A stretch of DNA of 64,000 nt from an uncultured Corynebacterium sp. (GCF_946222985.1 NZ_CAMIFY010000006.1:1-64000), one strand, 5' to 3'. Positions 40,335-49,176 are shown, numbered from the stretch's first letter. The notes: generated by a model not told the origin, from the sequence alone. Program-made: numbers and translations.

Positions 40335-41059
40335 TACAGCCGCTTCTCCATGTCGGCCGCGGCGGCGAGCACCTCGCGTCCCCAGGCCTGGAAGGGCGAG
40401 GGCGACAGGCGCTCGACGGGCCCGGAGATCGACAGCACCGCCACGATTTCGCCGGCCGAGTCCCGGACGGGCGCGGAGACGCTGGCCAGAGCCGGGTCGC
40501 GTTCGCCGATGGATTCGGCCCATCCCTGCTTTGCGACGGCGCCCAGTTCGGCCGCGTCGAAATCCGCGCCGGGGAGAATGCGGTCGGACAAGCCGGGCGG
40601 CCCGTAGGCCAGGAGGATCTTCGCGGCCGAACCGGCCGTCAGCGGCATGCGCGAACCGACGGGTACGGTGTTGCGCAGGCCCGTCGGCGGTTCGAGCGAC
40701 GCGATGCAGGTGCGGGTGTCGCCGGTGAGGCGATAGAGCTGAACGGACTCGCCGGTGGTCTCCATCAGCCGCGGCAGCACGTGGGCCGCGGCGTCGGCGA
40801 GCAGGTCCGAGGTCACCGGCGTCAGGTCGGTCAGCCCGGGTCCCGTGGTCCAGCGGCCGTCGGGGGTCCGGGTGACCAGACGGTGAACCTCGAGCGCCGT
40901 CGCCAGGCGGTGGGCGGTGGCGCGCGGAAGGCCCGTGCGGTCGCACAACTCGGCCAGCGTGCACGGGTTGGAGGCCACGGTGGCGAGGATGAGCACGGAG
41001 CGGTCGAGGACCTTGATCCCGCTCATCGGTGCGTCGTCGGCTGTGCTAGTCTGTCCCAT
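40334..41059 (-). CDS. ltbR: IclR-family regulator of leucine biosynthesis (LtbR-like)
   Basis: The N-terminal helix-turn-helix (KVLDRSVLILATVASNP, then TGLPRATAHRLATALEVHRL) is followed by an IclR effector domain with VPVGSRMPLTAGSAAKILLA and ASVSAPVRDSAGEIVAVLSI. It is divergent from leuCD, exactly as C. glutamicum ltbR, which represses leuB, leuCD and the trp operon. The ATG at 41059 (MGQTSTADD) has TAATAT six bases upstream, the leaderless spacing; an internal ATG at 41026 is possible. An MFS gene overlaps its 3' end by one base. Effector unknown. Confidence 0.88.
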   Translation of the reverse strand: MGQTSTADDAPMSGIKVLDRSVLILATVASNPCTLAELCDRTGLPRATAHRLATALEVHRLVTRTPDGRWTTGPGLTDLTPVTSDLLADAAAHVLPRLMETTGESVQLYRLTGDTRTCIASLEPPTGLRNTVPVGSRMPLTAGSAAKILLAYGPPGLSDRILPGADFDAAELGAVAKQGWAESIGERDPALASVSAPVRDSAGEIVAVLSISGPVERLSPSPFQAWGREVLAAAADMEKRL

Positions 41060-41063
41060 GCCA

Positions 41064-41098
41064 TGATATTAACATCTCACGATCTGGGACGCTGTAAT
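41064..41098. promoter_or_regulatory. Shared ltbR/leuC control region with a palindromic operator candidate
   Basis: TGATATTAACATCTCA (41064-41079) is an imperfect palindrome (TGA-AT....AT-TCA). It covers the minus-strand -10 TAATAT (41066-41071) of ltbR and the plus-strand -35 TTAACA (41069-41074) of leuC, whose -10 is TGTAAT (41093-41098) after 18 bases. A regulator bound here would block both promoters. Confidence 0.55.
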
Positions 41099-41184
41099 CG
41101 GCGGTCGGAGCGGGTTCCCGCCCCGGAATCCCGTCGCCCGGACACCGTGGATGACCGCAGCCCATCACGACCCGAGAGGTGACC

Positions 41185-42615
41185 ATGAGCACCACGGACG
41201 CCAGCCCGAAGACGCTCGCCGAAAAAGTGTGGCGCGACCACGTCGTCAAGCGAGGGGAGAACGGGGAACCCGACCTCGTCTACATCGACCTGCACCTCGT
41301 CCACGAGGTGACCTCGCCGCAGGCATTCGACGGCCTGCGCCTGGCCGGACGCCCCGTGCGCCGACCCGACCTGACCATCGCCACCGAGGACCACAACGTC
41401 CCGACCGACGGCATCGGCGGCGGCGCGATCGAGCTGATCAAGGAGCCGACCTCGCGCACCCAGATCGCCACCCTGCGCTCCAACGCCGAGGAGTTCGGCA
41501 TCCGCCTGCACCCCATGGGCGACGTCGAGCAGGGCATCGTCCACGTCGTCGGCCCGCAGCTGGGCCTGACCCAGCCCGGCACCACCGTCGTCTGCGGCGA
41601 CTCCCACACCGCCACCCACGGCGCGTTCGGCGCCATGGCCTTCGGCATCGGCACCTCCGAGGTCGAGCACGTCCTGGCCACCCAGACGCTGCCGCTCAAG
41701 CCGTTCAAGACCATGGCCGTCAACGTCTCCGGCGAACTGCGCCCGGGCGTGACCTCGAAGGACCTGATCCTGGCGATCATCGCCAAGATCGGCACCGGCG
41801 GCGGCCAGGGCCACGTCATCGAATACCGCGGCGAGGCCATCTCGAAGCTGTCGATGGAAGCGCGGATGACCATCTGCAACATGTCCATCGAAGCCGGCGC
41901 CCGCGCCGGCATGATCGCCCCCGACGCCGTGACCTACGAATACCTCAAGGGCCGCCCGCACGCGCCGCAGGGCGAGGAGTGGGACGCCGCCGTCGAGTAC
42001 TGGGAGTCGCTCGTCACCGACGACGACGCCGAGTTCGACACCGTCGTCGACATCGACGGCTCCGCGCTGACGCCCTTCGTCACCTGGGGCACCAACCCCG
42101 GCCAGGGCGTGCCCCTGGGCGAGACCGTCCCGGACCCCGACCTCATCGCCGGCGACGACGAGCGCCTGGCCGCCGAGCGCGCCCTGGAGTACATGGACCT
42201 CGAGGCCGGCACCCCGATGCGCGACATCCCCGTCGACGTCGTCTTCGTCGGCTCCTGCACCAACGGCCGCATCGAGGACATGCGCTCGGTCGCCGAGGTG
42301 CTCAAGGGCCGCAGCGTCGCCGACGGCGTCCAGATGCTCGTCGTGCCCGGATCCGCGCGCGTGCGCGAGCTGGCCGAGGCCGAGGGCCTCGACGAGGTGT
42401 TCACCGCCGCCGGCGCCGAGTGGCGCCAGCCCGGTTGCTCGATGTGCCTGGGCATGAACCCCGACCAGCTCGAGCCCGGCCAGCGCTGCGCCTCGACGTC
42501 GAACCGCAACTTCGAGGGTCGCCAGGGCAAGGGCGGCCGCACCCACCTGGTCAGCCCGGCCGTCGCCGCCGCCACCGCCGTCGCGGGGCGCCTGGCCTCG
42601 CCGGAAGACCTGTAG
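41185..42615 (+). CDS. leuC: 3-isopropylmalate dehydratase large subunit
   Basis: LeuC, with LeuD, isomerises 2-isopropylmalate to 3-isopropylmalate through a [4Fe-4S] cluster. The three cluster cysteines are visible in VVCGDSHTATHGAFGAMAFG, FVGSCTNGRIEDMR and GCSMCLGMNPDQL. The 476 residues match the family. ATG at 41185 is used with GAGAGG about four bases before; a GTG six bases earlier is in frame. The leader from the proposed promoter is about 80 bases. leuD follows 49 bases later. Confidence 0.97.
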   Translation: MSTTDASPKTLAEKVWRDHVVKRGENGEPDLVYIDLHLVHEVTSPQAFDGLRLAGRPVRRPDLTIATEDHNVPTDGIGGGAIELIKEPTSRTQIATLRSNAEEFGIRLHPMGDVEQGIVHVVGPQLGLTQPGTTVVCGDSHTATHGAFGAMAFGIGTSEVEHVLATQTLPLKPFKTMAVNVSGELRPGVTSKDLILAIIAKIGTGGGQGHVIEYRGEAISKLSMEARMTICNMSIEAGARAGMIAPDAVTYEYLKGRPHAPQGEEWDAAVEYWESLVTDDDAEFDTVVDIDGSALTPFVTWGTNPGQGVPLGETVPDPDLIAGDDERLAAERALEYMDLEAGTPMRDIPVDVVFVGSCTNGRIEDMRSVAEVLKGRSVADGVQMLVVPGSARVRELAEAEGLDEVFTAAGAEWRQPGCSMCLGMNPDQLEPGQRCASTSNRNFEGRQGKGGRTHLVSPAVAAATAVAGRLASPEDL

Positions 42616-42664
42616 CCCGCCAACCACGTCCGCCCCGACTTTTCCCGAAAGGACCCACACCACC

Positions 42665-43258
42665 ATGGAGAAGTTCACCACCCACACCGGCGTCGGCGTG
42701 CCGCTGCGGCGCTCGAACGTCGACACCGACCAGATCATCCCCGCCGTGTACCTCAAGCGCGTCACCCGCACGGGCTTCGAGGACGGCCTGTTCAAGAACT
42801 GGCGCGTCAACGAGGACGATTTCGTCCTCAACCGCCCGTCCTACGCCAAGGGCTCCGTGCTCGTGGCCGGCCCCGACTTCGGCACCGGCTCCTCGCGCGA
42901 GCACGCCGTCTGGGCGCTGATGGACTACGGCTTCCGCGTCGTGATCTCCTCGCGCTTCGCCGACATCTTCCGCGGCAACTCCGGCAAGGCCGGCCTGCTG
43001 GCCGCGCAGATGGAGCAGGGCGACGTCGAACTGCTGTGGAAGATGCTCGAGGAGGAGCCGGGACTGGAGGTCACCGTCGATCTCGAGTCCCGCACCGTCA
43101 CCGCGGGCGATTCCGTACTGCCCATCGACGTCGACGACTACACCCGGTGGCGTCTGATGGAGGGCCTGGACGATATTTCGCTGACTTTGCGAAATGAAGG
43201 CGACATCAAGGCATTTGAGGCCTCGCGCCCGGCGCATAAGCCCCGCACGCTGCAGTGA
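42665..43258 (+). CDS. leuD: 3-isopropylmalate dehydratase small subunit
   Basis: LeuD is the swivelling small subunit that completes the LeuCD active site. NVDTDQIIPAVYLKRVTRTG at about residues 18-37 and GPDFGTGSSREHAVWALMDYG are the family hallmarks, followed by the FADIFRGNSGKAGLL block. It has 197 residues. GAAAGGA precedes the ATG. It forms an operon with leuC. Confidence 0.97.
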   Translation: MEKFTTHTGVGVPLRRSNVDTDQIIPAVYLKRVTRTGFEDGLFKNWRVNEDDFVLNRPSYAKGSVLVAGPDFGTGSSREHAVWALMDYGFRVVISSRFADIFRGNSGKAGLLAAQMEQGDVELLWKMLEEEPGLEVTVDLESRTVTAGDSVLPIDVDDYTRWRLMEGLDDISLTLRNEGDIKAFEASRPAHKPRTLQ

Positions 43259-43430
43259 CCGGGTAACGCGGGCGGGGGTGGCCTCCATTCGCGTGGCGCC
43301 CATTCATGGGCCCGGATAAGTTGTGGGGAGCCGTACGTTCGGCAGTTCCGATGGGGTGCCGAACGCGACGTGCGGCCATGTTCGATCCGCACAACCCGCC
43401 CCGCCCGCGATTTCCTGGAGGCCACTCGCG

Positions 43431-43769
43431 ATGAACAAGGCCGAACTCGTCGCCGCCCTCGCCGATTCCCTCGGCATCAAACAGGCCGAGGCGGCCGCGG
43501 CCGTCGAAGGCACGATGGACATCATCGTGCGCACGGTGGCGCAGGGGGGCTCCGTCACCATCATGGGGTTCGGGACCTTCGAGGTGCGCGAACGCGCCCC
43601 GCGCACGGCGCGCAACCCGCACACGGGCGATCCGATCCTCGTTCCGGCCACGCGCACGCCGACCTTCCGCCCGGGCAACTACTTCCGCACGGTGGTCAAG
43701 GAAGAGCGCGACGGCGACGGGGGAATCTCCGTGCGCCGCACGTCGTCGCACACCGGCTTCGACGCCTGA
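43431..43769 (+). CDS. hup: HU-family DNA-binding protein with a short C-terminal tail
   Basis: This is a nucleoid HU protein. MNKAELVAALADSLGIKQAE begins the helical part, and GFGTFEVRERAPRTARNPHT is the DNA-binding arm signature. At 112 residues it is longer than a 90-residue HU, with a 20-residue hydrophilic tail (KEERDGDGGISVRRTSSHTG), but far shorter than mycobacterial HupB with its Lys/Ala tail. CTGGAGG lies nine bases before the ATG; the open frame from 43323 is not conserved. It follows leuD, as in M. tuberculosis where hupB follows leuCD. Confidence 0.92.
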   Translation: MNKAELVAALADSLGIKQAEAAAAVEGTMDIIVRTVAQGGSVTIMGFGTFEVRERAPRTARNPHTGDPILVPATRTPTFRPGNYFRTVVKEERDGDGGISVRRTSSHTGFDA

Positions 43770-43810
43770 GGCGACGAGCCGGGGTCAATTGACGGTCTTA
43801 CTTCACCGGC

Positions 43811-44794
43811 TCATTTCACGGGCAGAGCGCTGGCGTAGTAGTCGGCGGTGGTGAGCACCCCGTCGTTGAAACCGAGGACCCAGGCCGAGCCCTTCTTCGA
43901 CGGGATCTCGTCGATGGGCAGGGTGCCGTTGGCCGACAGCCACGCGATCATGTCCGGGATGATCGTGCCCTGGGCGCAGATGACGGAGACGCCGCCCTCG
44001 GCGACGACCTCCATGAATCGCTTCTGGGCGGCGACCATGCGCTCGCCCCACGCCACGTCGCCGAAGAGCTCGTCGACGACGACCTCGGTGCCCAGTTCCG
44101 CGGCCAGCGGCTCGACCGTGTGGCGGCACCGCACCGGCTCGGCGGAGTACACGCGCTCCGGGTGGAACGGCAGCAGCGCCGGGACCAGCAGCTCCGACTG
44201 GCGGCGGCCCTTCTTGTCCAGGGGGCGCAGATTGTCGTCGCCGGCCCAGTTCTTGCGCGCGTGGGCGCGGCCGTGGCGGACGTAGATGACGCGGGTGTCG
44301 GGCTCGTTGCCCAGACGCTTGCGGGCCTTGTTGAGCACGTCGACGTCGAGGTCGTAGCTGAGCAGCTCTGCGGCCTCGTCGATGCCGACCCACCGCAGTT
44401 CGTCGACTTCGGAGTTGGGCTCGAACTCGCCGGAGAGCACTTCGGCGGTCCAGTACCAGACCAGCTTCGTGCGGCCGGAGACCGGATACGAGACGTTGCC
44501 CAGCAGTTTGCCCAGCCGCACCGTGAGACCGGTTTCCTCGCGGATCTCGCGCTCGGCGGTCATCGGCAGGTTCTCGCCCGGGTCGAGCTTGCCCTTGGGC
44601 AGCGACCAGTCGTCGTACCCCGGGCGGTGGATCACGCCGATTTCGGGATCGGCCGGATCGCCGCGCCAGATCACGGCACCGGAGGCGAAGGTCGGCTTCG
44701 TCACGCCCTCGCCCGGGTCGACGCCGATGTCGCGCAATCGCCCCGTCAGGCTCTGGTCGTTGCTGTCGTCTTTGTCGACTTCGTGCTTCGCCAT
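43811..44794 (-). CDS. NUDIX hydrolase fused to a histidine phosphatase domain (MutT1-like)
   Basis: The 327-residue protein combines two enzymes. The N-terminal NUDIX domain has the box GKLDPGENLPMTAE followed by REIREETGL, and the C-terminal part starts with the phosphohistidine motif YVRHGRAHARKNWAG and ends with a second conserved His region. M. tuberculosis MutT1 (Rv2985), next to hupB, has the same architecture and removes 8-oxo-(d)GTP and Ap(n)A-type nucleotides. AGGAG lies about nine bases before the ATG at 44794. It is convergent with hup. Confidence 0.9.
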   Translation of the reverse strand: MAKHEVDKDDSNDQSLTGRLRDIGVDPGEGVTKPTFASGAVIWRGDPADPEIGVIHRPGYDDWSLPKGKLDPGENLPMTAEREIREETGLTVRLGKLLGNVSYPVSGRTKLVWYWTAEVLSGEFEPNSEVDELRWVGIDEAAELLSYDLDVDVLNKARKRLGNEPDTRVIYVRHGRAHARKNWAGDDNLRPLDKKGRRQSELLVPALLPFHPERVYSAEPVRCRHTVEPLAAELGTEVVVDELFGDVAWGERMVAAQKRFMEVVAEGGVSVICAQGTIIPDMIAWLSANGTLPIDEIPSKKGSAWVLGFNDGVLTTADYYASALPVK

Positions 44795-44960
44795 GTGGAG
44801 ACTCCTGTGCGCCGGAAGGGCGCTTTTCGACGGGGCGCGGGGTCCGACGGATGGTGCCCGCCGCCCCCGGCCGAGGGTTCGCGTTGTTCGCCGACCGAGT
44901 CTAACCCCGTCCTCGAGGGCACACCCGTCGAGCGGCCGTCCCGCCGCCGGGCGCGGCGGC

Positions 44961-44966
44961 TAGGCT
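44961..44966 (+). promoter_or_regulatory. Candidate -10 box for gpsA
   Basis: TAGGCT lies 69 bases before the gpsA ATG, in the region divergent from the mutT1-like gene. No clear -35 is seen. Confidence 0.4.
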
Positions 44967-45035
44967 TGGGCACGAAAGCGACCCGGGTGCCATACGCCGG
45001 GATCGAGGGGAGAAGGCAACGGGAAGGACGGGCCG

Positions 45036-46034
45036 ATGGTCGACGTCGCGGTGATGGGCGCGGGTTCATGGGGAACGACGCTGGCCAAGGTCTTCGCCGA
45101 GGCGGGTAACCCGGTGCGGCTGTGGGCGCGGCGCGCCGAGCAGGCCGACCGTATCCAGACCACGCGCGAGAATTCCGACTACCTGCCCGGCCTGGTCCTG
45201 CCGGAGAACATCGGCGCGACCGCGGACGCGGCCGAAGCGCTGGACGGAGCGGACATCGTCGTGCTCGCCGTGCCGTCGCAGACCCTGCGCGGCAACCTGG
45301 CGGACTGGCGCGACCTCATCGCGCCGCAGTCGACGCTGCTGAGCCTGGCCAAGGGCATCGAACGGGAATCCCACCTGCGCATGAGCCAGGTCATCACCGA
45401 CGTCGCCCGCGTCGACGCCGAGCGCGTCGCCGTGCTCTCCGGTCCCAACCTGGCCCGCGAGATCGCCGCGGGTCAGCCGGCGGCGACGGTCATCGCCTGC
45501 ACGGACGTCTCCCGTGCGCAGCTGGTCCAGGCGGCGGTGGCGACCGGCTACTTCCGCCCGTACACCAACCCGGACGTCATCGGCTGCGAGATCGGCGGGG
45601 CCTGCAAGAACGTCATCGCCCTGGCCTGCGGCATGGCCAACGGCCAGGGGATGGGGGAGAACACCCTGGCGACGATCATCACCCGCGGCCTGGCCGAGAT
45701 CACCCGCCTGGGCGTCGCGGCCGGTGCGCAGGAGAAGACCTTCGCCGGCCTCGCCGGCCTCGGCGACCTGGTGGCCACCTGCTCGTCGCCGCTGTCGCGC
45801 AACCGCACCTTCGGCGAGCGCATGGGCCGCGGCGACACCGTCGAGGAGGCCCAGCACGCCACGCGCGGCCAGGTCGCCGAAGGCGTCATCTCGTCGATCT
45901 CCGTACGTGAACTCGCTCGCGAACACGGCGTGGAAATGCCCATCACCGAAGCCGTCCACGCCGTGTGCCACGACGACTTCTCCGTCGAGGAGATGGTCCG
46001 CGCGCTGATGGGCCGCAGCCGAAAGGCCGAGTGA
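45036..46034 (+). CDS. gpsA: NAD(P)+-dependent glycerol-3-phosphate dehydrogenase
   Basis: GpsA reduces dihydroxyacetone phosphate to sn-glycerol 3-phosphate for phospholipid synthesis. The Rossmann motif VAVMGAGSWGTTLAKVF opens the protein, SGPNLAREIAAGQPAA follows, and the substrate-binding domain has GGACKNVIALACGMANGQ with the catalytic Lys. The 332 residues match the family. The ATG at 45036 is used. ddl follows after 25 bases with its own -10 hexamer. Confidence 0.95.
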   Translation: MVDVAVMGAGSWGTTLAKVFAEAGNPVRLWARRAEQADRIQTTRENSDYLPGLVLPENIGATADAAEALDGADIVVLAVPSQTLRGNLADWRDLIAPQSTLLSLAKGIERESHLRMSQVITDVARVDAERVAVLSGPNLAREIAAGQPAATVIACTDVSRAQLVQAAVATGYFRPYTNPDVIGCEIGGACKNVIALACGMANGQGMGENTLATIITRGLAEITRLGVAAGAQEKTFAGLAGLGDLVATCSSPLSRNRTFGERMGRGDTVEEAQHATRGQVAEGVISSISVRELAREHGVEMPITEAVHAVCHDDFSVEEMVRALMGRSRKAE

Positions 46035-46045
46035 CCGCACGGGGG

Positions 46046-46051
46046 TAGGAT
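46046..46051 (+). promoter_or_regulatory. Candidate leaderless -10 box for ddl
   Basis: TAGGAT ends eight bases before the ddl ATG at 46060. Confidence 0.5.
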
Positions 46052-46059
46052 GCGAAACC

Positions 46060-47187
46060 ATGACTTCGCCCGACGCGCTGGATCAGCGCCCCTCCGATGA
46101 CCGCATCGCCGTCGCCGTCCTCTACGGCGGCGCCAGCCCCGAACACGACGTCTCCTGCGTGTCCGCCGGCGCGATCATGGCCCACCTCGATCCCGAGGTG
46201 TATCGGGTGGTGCCCGTCGGGATCACCCGCGGGGGCACGTGGACGCCGGGCACGGCGGATCCGAGGGCGCTGAGCAAGTCGGGCCGCGAACTGCCGCATG
46301 TCGCCGACGTCGAGGACGGCGGCGCCGAGCTGCAGCTGTCCACGGACCCGTCGCGCCGCGGCGAGATCCGCCACGTCGCGGGCCCGCGCGCCGGCGAGAT
46401 CCACGACGTCGTGGACGTCGTCTTCCCCGTGCTGCACGGCCCCAACGGCGAGGACGGGACCATCCAGGGCCTGCTGGAGCTGTCGGGCATCCCCTTCGTC
46501 GGCCCGGGCGTGCTCGCCTCGGCGGCGGGCATGGACAAGGAGCGCACCAAGAACCTCGCCGTCGCGGGCGGCATCCCGGTCGGGGAGCAGGCGGTGCTCG
46601 GCGAGGGCGACGAGCTCGGCGACGACGACCGCGCCCGTCTGGGCCTGCCGGTGTTCGTCAAGCCCGCCCGCGGCGGCTCGTCGATCGGCATCTCCAAGGT
46701 CGACGCGTGGGAGGACTTCCCGGCCGCGCTGGAGCTGGCCCGCGCCCATGACTCGAAGGTCATCGTCGAAAAGGGCATCGTCGGCGCCGAGGTCGAGTGC
46801 GGCGTCATGCAGCGCCCCGACGGCGAGCTCGTCGCCTCGCTGCCCGCGCAGCTGGCCGGCACCGAGGACTCGGACGAGGGCTTCTACGGTTTCGAGACCA
46901 AGTACCTCGACGACGTCGTCACGGCCCAGATCCCGGCCCCGCTGCCGGAGGAGACCATCGCCGAGATCCGGGAGCTGTCCACGACGGCGTTTCGCTCGCT
47001 CGGCTGCGACGGGCTGACGCGCGTCGACTTCTTCGTCACCGCCGACGGCCCGGTGCTCAACGAGGTCAACACGATGCCGGGGTTCACCCCGATCTCGATG
47101 TACCCGCAGATGTTCGCCGCCTCCGGCGTGCCCTACGAGGAGCTGCTGGACACGCTGGTCCGGCGCGCGCTCGTCGCGCGCCGCTGA
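46060..47187 (+). CDS. ddl: D-alanine-D-alanine ligase
   Basis: Ddl makes the D-Ala-D-Ala dipeptide of peptidoglycan with ATP. Family landmarks are LYGGASPEHDVSCVSAG near residue 20, VFPVLHGPNGEDGTIQGLLE, the ATP-grasp loop FVKPARGGSSIGI and the Mg-binding VLNEVNTMPGFTPISMYP. The 375 residues are normal. A TAGGAT hexamer eight bases upstream suggests a leaderless start at 46060. It is convergent with the DUF3515 gene, only four bases away. Confidence 0.96.
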   Translation: MTSPDALDQRPSDDRIAVAVLYGGASPEHDVSCVSAGAIMAHLDPEVYRVVPVGITRGGTWTPGTADPRALSKSGRELPHVADVEDGGAELQLSTDPSRRGEIRHVAGPRAGEIHDVVDVVFPVLHGPNGEDGTIQGLLELSGIPFVGPGVLASAAGMDKERTKNLAVAGGIPVGEQAVLGEGDELGDDDRARLGLPVFVKPARGGSSIGISKVDAWEDFPAALELARAHDSKVIVEKGIVGAEVECGVMQRPDGELVASLPAQLAGTEDSDEGFYGFETKYLDDVVTAQIPAPLPEETIAEIRELSTTAFRSLGCDGLTRVDFFVTADGPVLNEVNTMPGFTPISMYPQMFAASGVPYEELLDTLVRRALVARR

Positions 47188-47191
47188 CCCG

Positions 47192-48145
47192 CTACTCCTC
47201 GCTCGGGGAGACGTTGGCGAGGTTGGCGGAGATCGCGTCCGACAGCGCCGGCAGCACACCGGAGGCCTCCGCCACCGGCAGGTGCACGGCGACGTGGCGC
47301 TCGCGGCCCATCGCGAACCACGTGGCGACGTCGCCGCCGGACATCGACGGCTCGGAGAACCACACGATGTCGTTGATCTGCGTCAACTGCTGATCGGTGC
47401 CCGCGTACCCGGCCGGCTCGGCGACGCCGCAGCGCAGGGAAATCAGGCTGCCGGAATCGTCGGACCACACCACGGAGCCGTCGGGCAGGTCGACGTCGGT
47501 GACCCGCTGCCGACCGGCCATCTCGCCCGGCAGAGCGGCGAGGACCCCGGCGCACCGCTCGTCGGCGTCGTCGGCGGGAAGATCCGTCAGGGGGATCGGG
47601 TTGGGGGCGGGGGCGTCGCCGATCTCGGCGTCGGGAAGCATCGCCTCCGACAGCTCCTCGACGGCGTCGTCGCGCGAGGAATCCGCGGTCACCGCGACGA
47701 CCGGCGTGCGGCCGATCGCGAACCACGTCGACAGGGCCGAGCCTTCGGCCGCGTCGTCGATGCGCATCCACCGCACGCCGTCGACCTCGTCGGTGGCGGC
47801 CAACTCGGTGTACTGCGTGGGCACGGGGGAGCCGCAGCGCAAGGTGATCCGCTCGTCGGAGGCGTTGCGCCACACGGCCGCACCGGTGGGGGCGGGCTCG
47901 GCGAGTTCGGCGCGGACCAGGCCGTCGAGGCGATCCGGCAGACGGTCGAGAAGCGCGGCGCACTCGGGGGAATCGTCGTCCGGCATCTCCGGCGACGACA
48001 GCATCACGGGATTGCGCGCCTGCGAATCCTGGAACACCTTCGCGCCGACGAGAACACCGAGGGCGAGCAGCACCGCCAGGGCCAATGCGATGGCCGCCCG
48101 GCGGCGGCTACCCTGATCCTGAACGTTTTCTCCCATGTCTCCCAT
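47192..48145 (-). CDS. Membrane-anchored DUF3515-like protein with two tandem copies of the domain
   Basis: An N-terminal membrane anchor (residues about 16-36) precedes two related halves outside the cytoplasm. Half 1 contains SPECAALLDRLPDRLDGLV, ITLRCGSPVPTQY and STWFAIGRTPVVAV. Half 2 contains DERCAGVLAALPGEMAG, ISLRCGVAEPAGY and ATWFAMGRERHVAV. Each half keeps a Cys pair (ECA or RCA, and LRCG) that could form a disulfide. DUF3515 proteins as I know them are single-copy (about 150-170 residues) and sit next to ddl and thiL in mycobacteria. The start may be 48145 or 48136; TAGACT lies eight bases before 48145. Function unknown. Confidence 0.8.
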   Translation of the reverse strand: MGDMGENVQDQGSRRRAAIALALAVLLALGVLVGAKVFQDSQARNPVMLSSPEMPDDDSPECAALLDRLPDRLDGLVRAELAEPAPTGAAVWRNASDERITLRCGSPVPTQYTELAATDEVDGVRWMRIDDAAEGSALSTWFAIGRTPVVAVTADSSRDDAVEELSEAMLPDAEIGDAPAPNPIPLTDLPADDADERCAGVLAALPGEMAGRQRVTDVDLPDGSVVWSDDSGSLISLRCGVAEPAGYAGTDQQLTQINDIVWFSEPSMSGGDVATWFAMGRERHVAVHLPVAEASGVLPALSDAISANLANVSPSEE

Positions 48146-48153
48146 GGGGGCGA

Positions 48154-48159
48154 AGTCTA
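48154..48159 (-). promoter_or_regulatory. Candidate leaderless -10 box for the DUF3515 gene
   Basis: TAGACT on the minus strand ends eight bases before the ATG at 48145. Confidence 0.5.
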
Positions 48160-48225
48160 CTTAGCCCGCGCGACGGCCCATCGGCCGCCCCGCGGCGCTC
48201 GACGAGGACCGGTGACCCGAAAGCC

Positions 48226-49176
48226 ATGACGACCGTCGGTGACGCAGGCGAACACGCCGTGATCGCGGCCATCCGCGAGGAGGCCCCCTCGACCCGCAAC
48301 GGTGACGACGCCGCCGTGCTGTCCATGACCACGCCCAACGCGCGCTACATCGCGTCGACCGACATGCTCGTGGAGGGTCGTCATTTCTCCCTCGACTGGT
48401 CGAGCCCCGAGCAGGTCGGCGCGAAGGCGGCGGTGCAGAACTTCGCCGACATCGAGGCGATGGGCGCCCGGCCCACCGCCGTGCTCATGAGCCTGTCCGT
48501 GCCGGAGGACACCGAACTCGACGTCGTCCGCGGCATCGCCCGCGGCCTGCGCGACGAGGGCCGCAAATGCGCGGCCGAACTGGTCGGCGGCGACGTCGTC
48601 GGCGGCGCGTCGCTGGTCATCTCCATCACGGCGATGGGAGAGCTGGGCGGGCCGGGCCGACCGCTGGTGCGCTCCGCCGCCAGGCCCGGCGACGTCGTCG
48701 TCGCCGCCGGGCGCATCGGCCACTCCGGCGCGGGCCTGGACCTGCTGCAGCGCTACGGCACGCCCGACGCGGTGCCGGAGAAGTTCCGGGAGCTGGTCGA
48801 GGCGCACCTGGTGCCCGACTTCTCCTACGGCCGCGGACCCGTCGCACGCGCCGCCGGCGTCGGCGCGCTGACCGACAATTCCGACGGCCTGGTCGTCGAC
48901 CTGACCGCCATCGCCGAGGCGTCGAACGTCACCATCGACCTCCACGAGGATTCCATCGCGCCCTCCGAGCTGCTCATGGCCGCCGCCGACGCCCTCGACA
49001 CCGACCCGTGGCGCTGGGTGCTCGCCGGCGGCGAGGACCACACGTTGCTCGGCACGACCTCGGGGGAGCCCCCGACGGGATTCCGCGCCATCGGCACCGT
49101 CCACCGCGATCGCGGGCGGCCGGTGTCCGTCGGCGGCCGCGAACCGTGGCTGCGCGGGGGATGGGTGAGCTTCTGA
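48226..49176 (+). CDS. thiL: Thiamine-monophosphate kinase
   Basis: ThiL phosphorylates thiamine monophosphate to thiamine diphosphate, needed among others by IlvB. It has the PurM/ThiL fold: NGDDAAVLSM binds metal, STDMLVEGRHFSLDW is the signature, ALMLSVPE-like core residues and ADNSDGL-type TDNSDGLVVDL follow, with the C-terminal VLAGGEDHTLLGT. The 316 residues are close to the family. The frame is open upstream to 48085, but MTTVGDAGEHAVI at 48226 fits the conserved start. It overlaps ung by one base. Confidence 0.9.
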   Translation: MTTVGDAGEHAVIAAIREEAPSTRNGDDAAVLSMTTPNARYIASTDMLVEGRHFSLDWSSPEQVGAKAAVQNFADIEAMGARPTAVLMSLSVPEDTELDVVRGIARGLRDEGRKCAAELVGGDVVGGASLVISITAMGELGGPGRPLVRSAARPGDVVVAAGRIGHSGAGLDLLQRYGTPDAVPEKFRELVEAHLVPDFSYGRGPVARAAGVGALTDNSDGLVVDLTAIAEASNVTIDLHEDSIAPSELLMAAADALDTDPWRWVLAGGEDHTLLGTTSGEPPTGFRAIGTVHRDRGRPVSVGGREPWLRGGWVSF

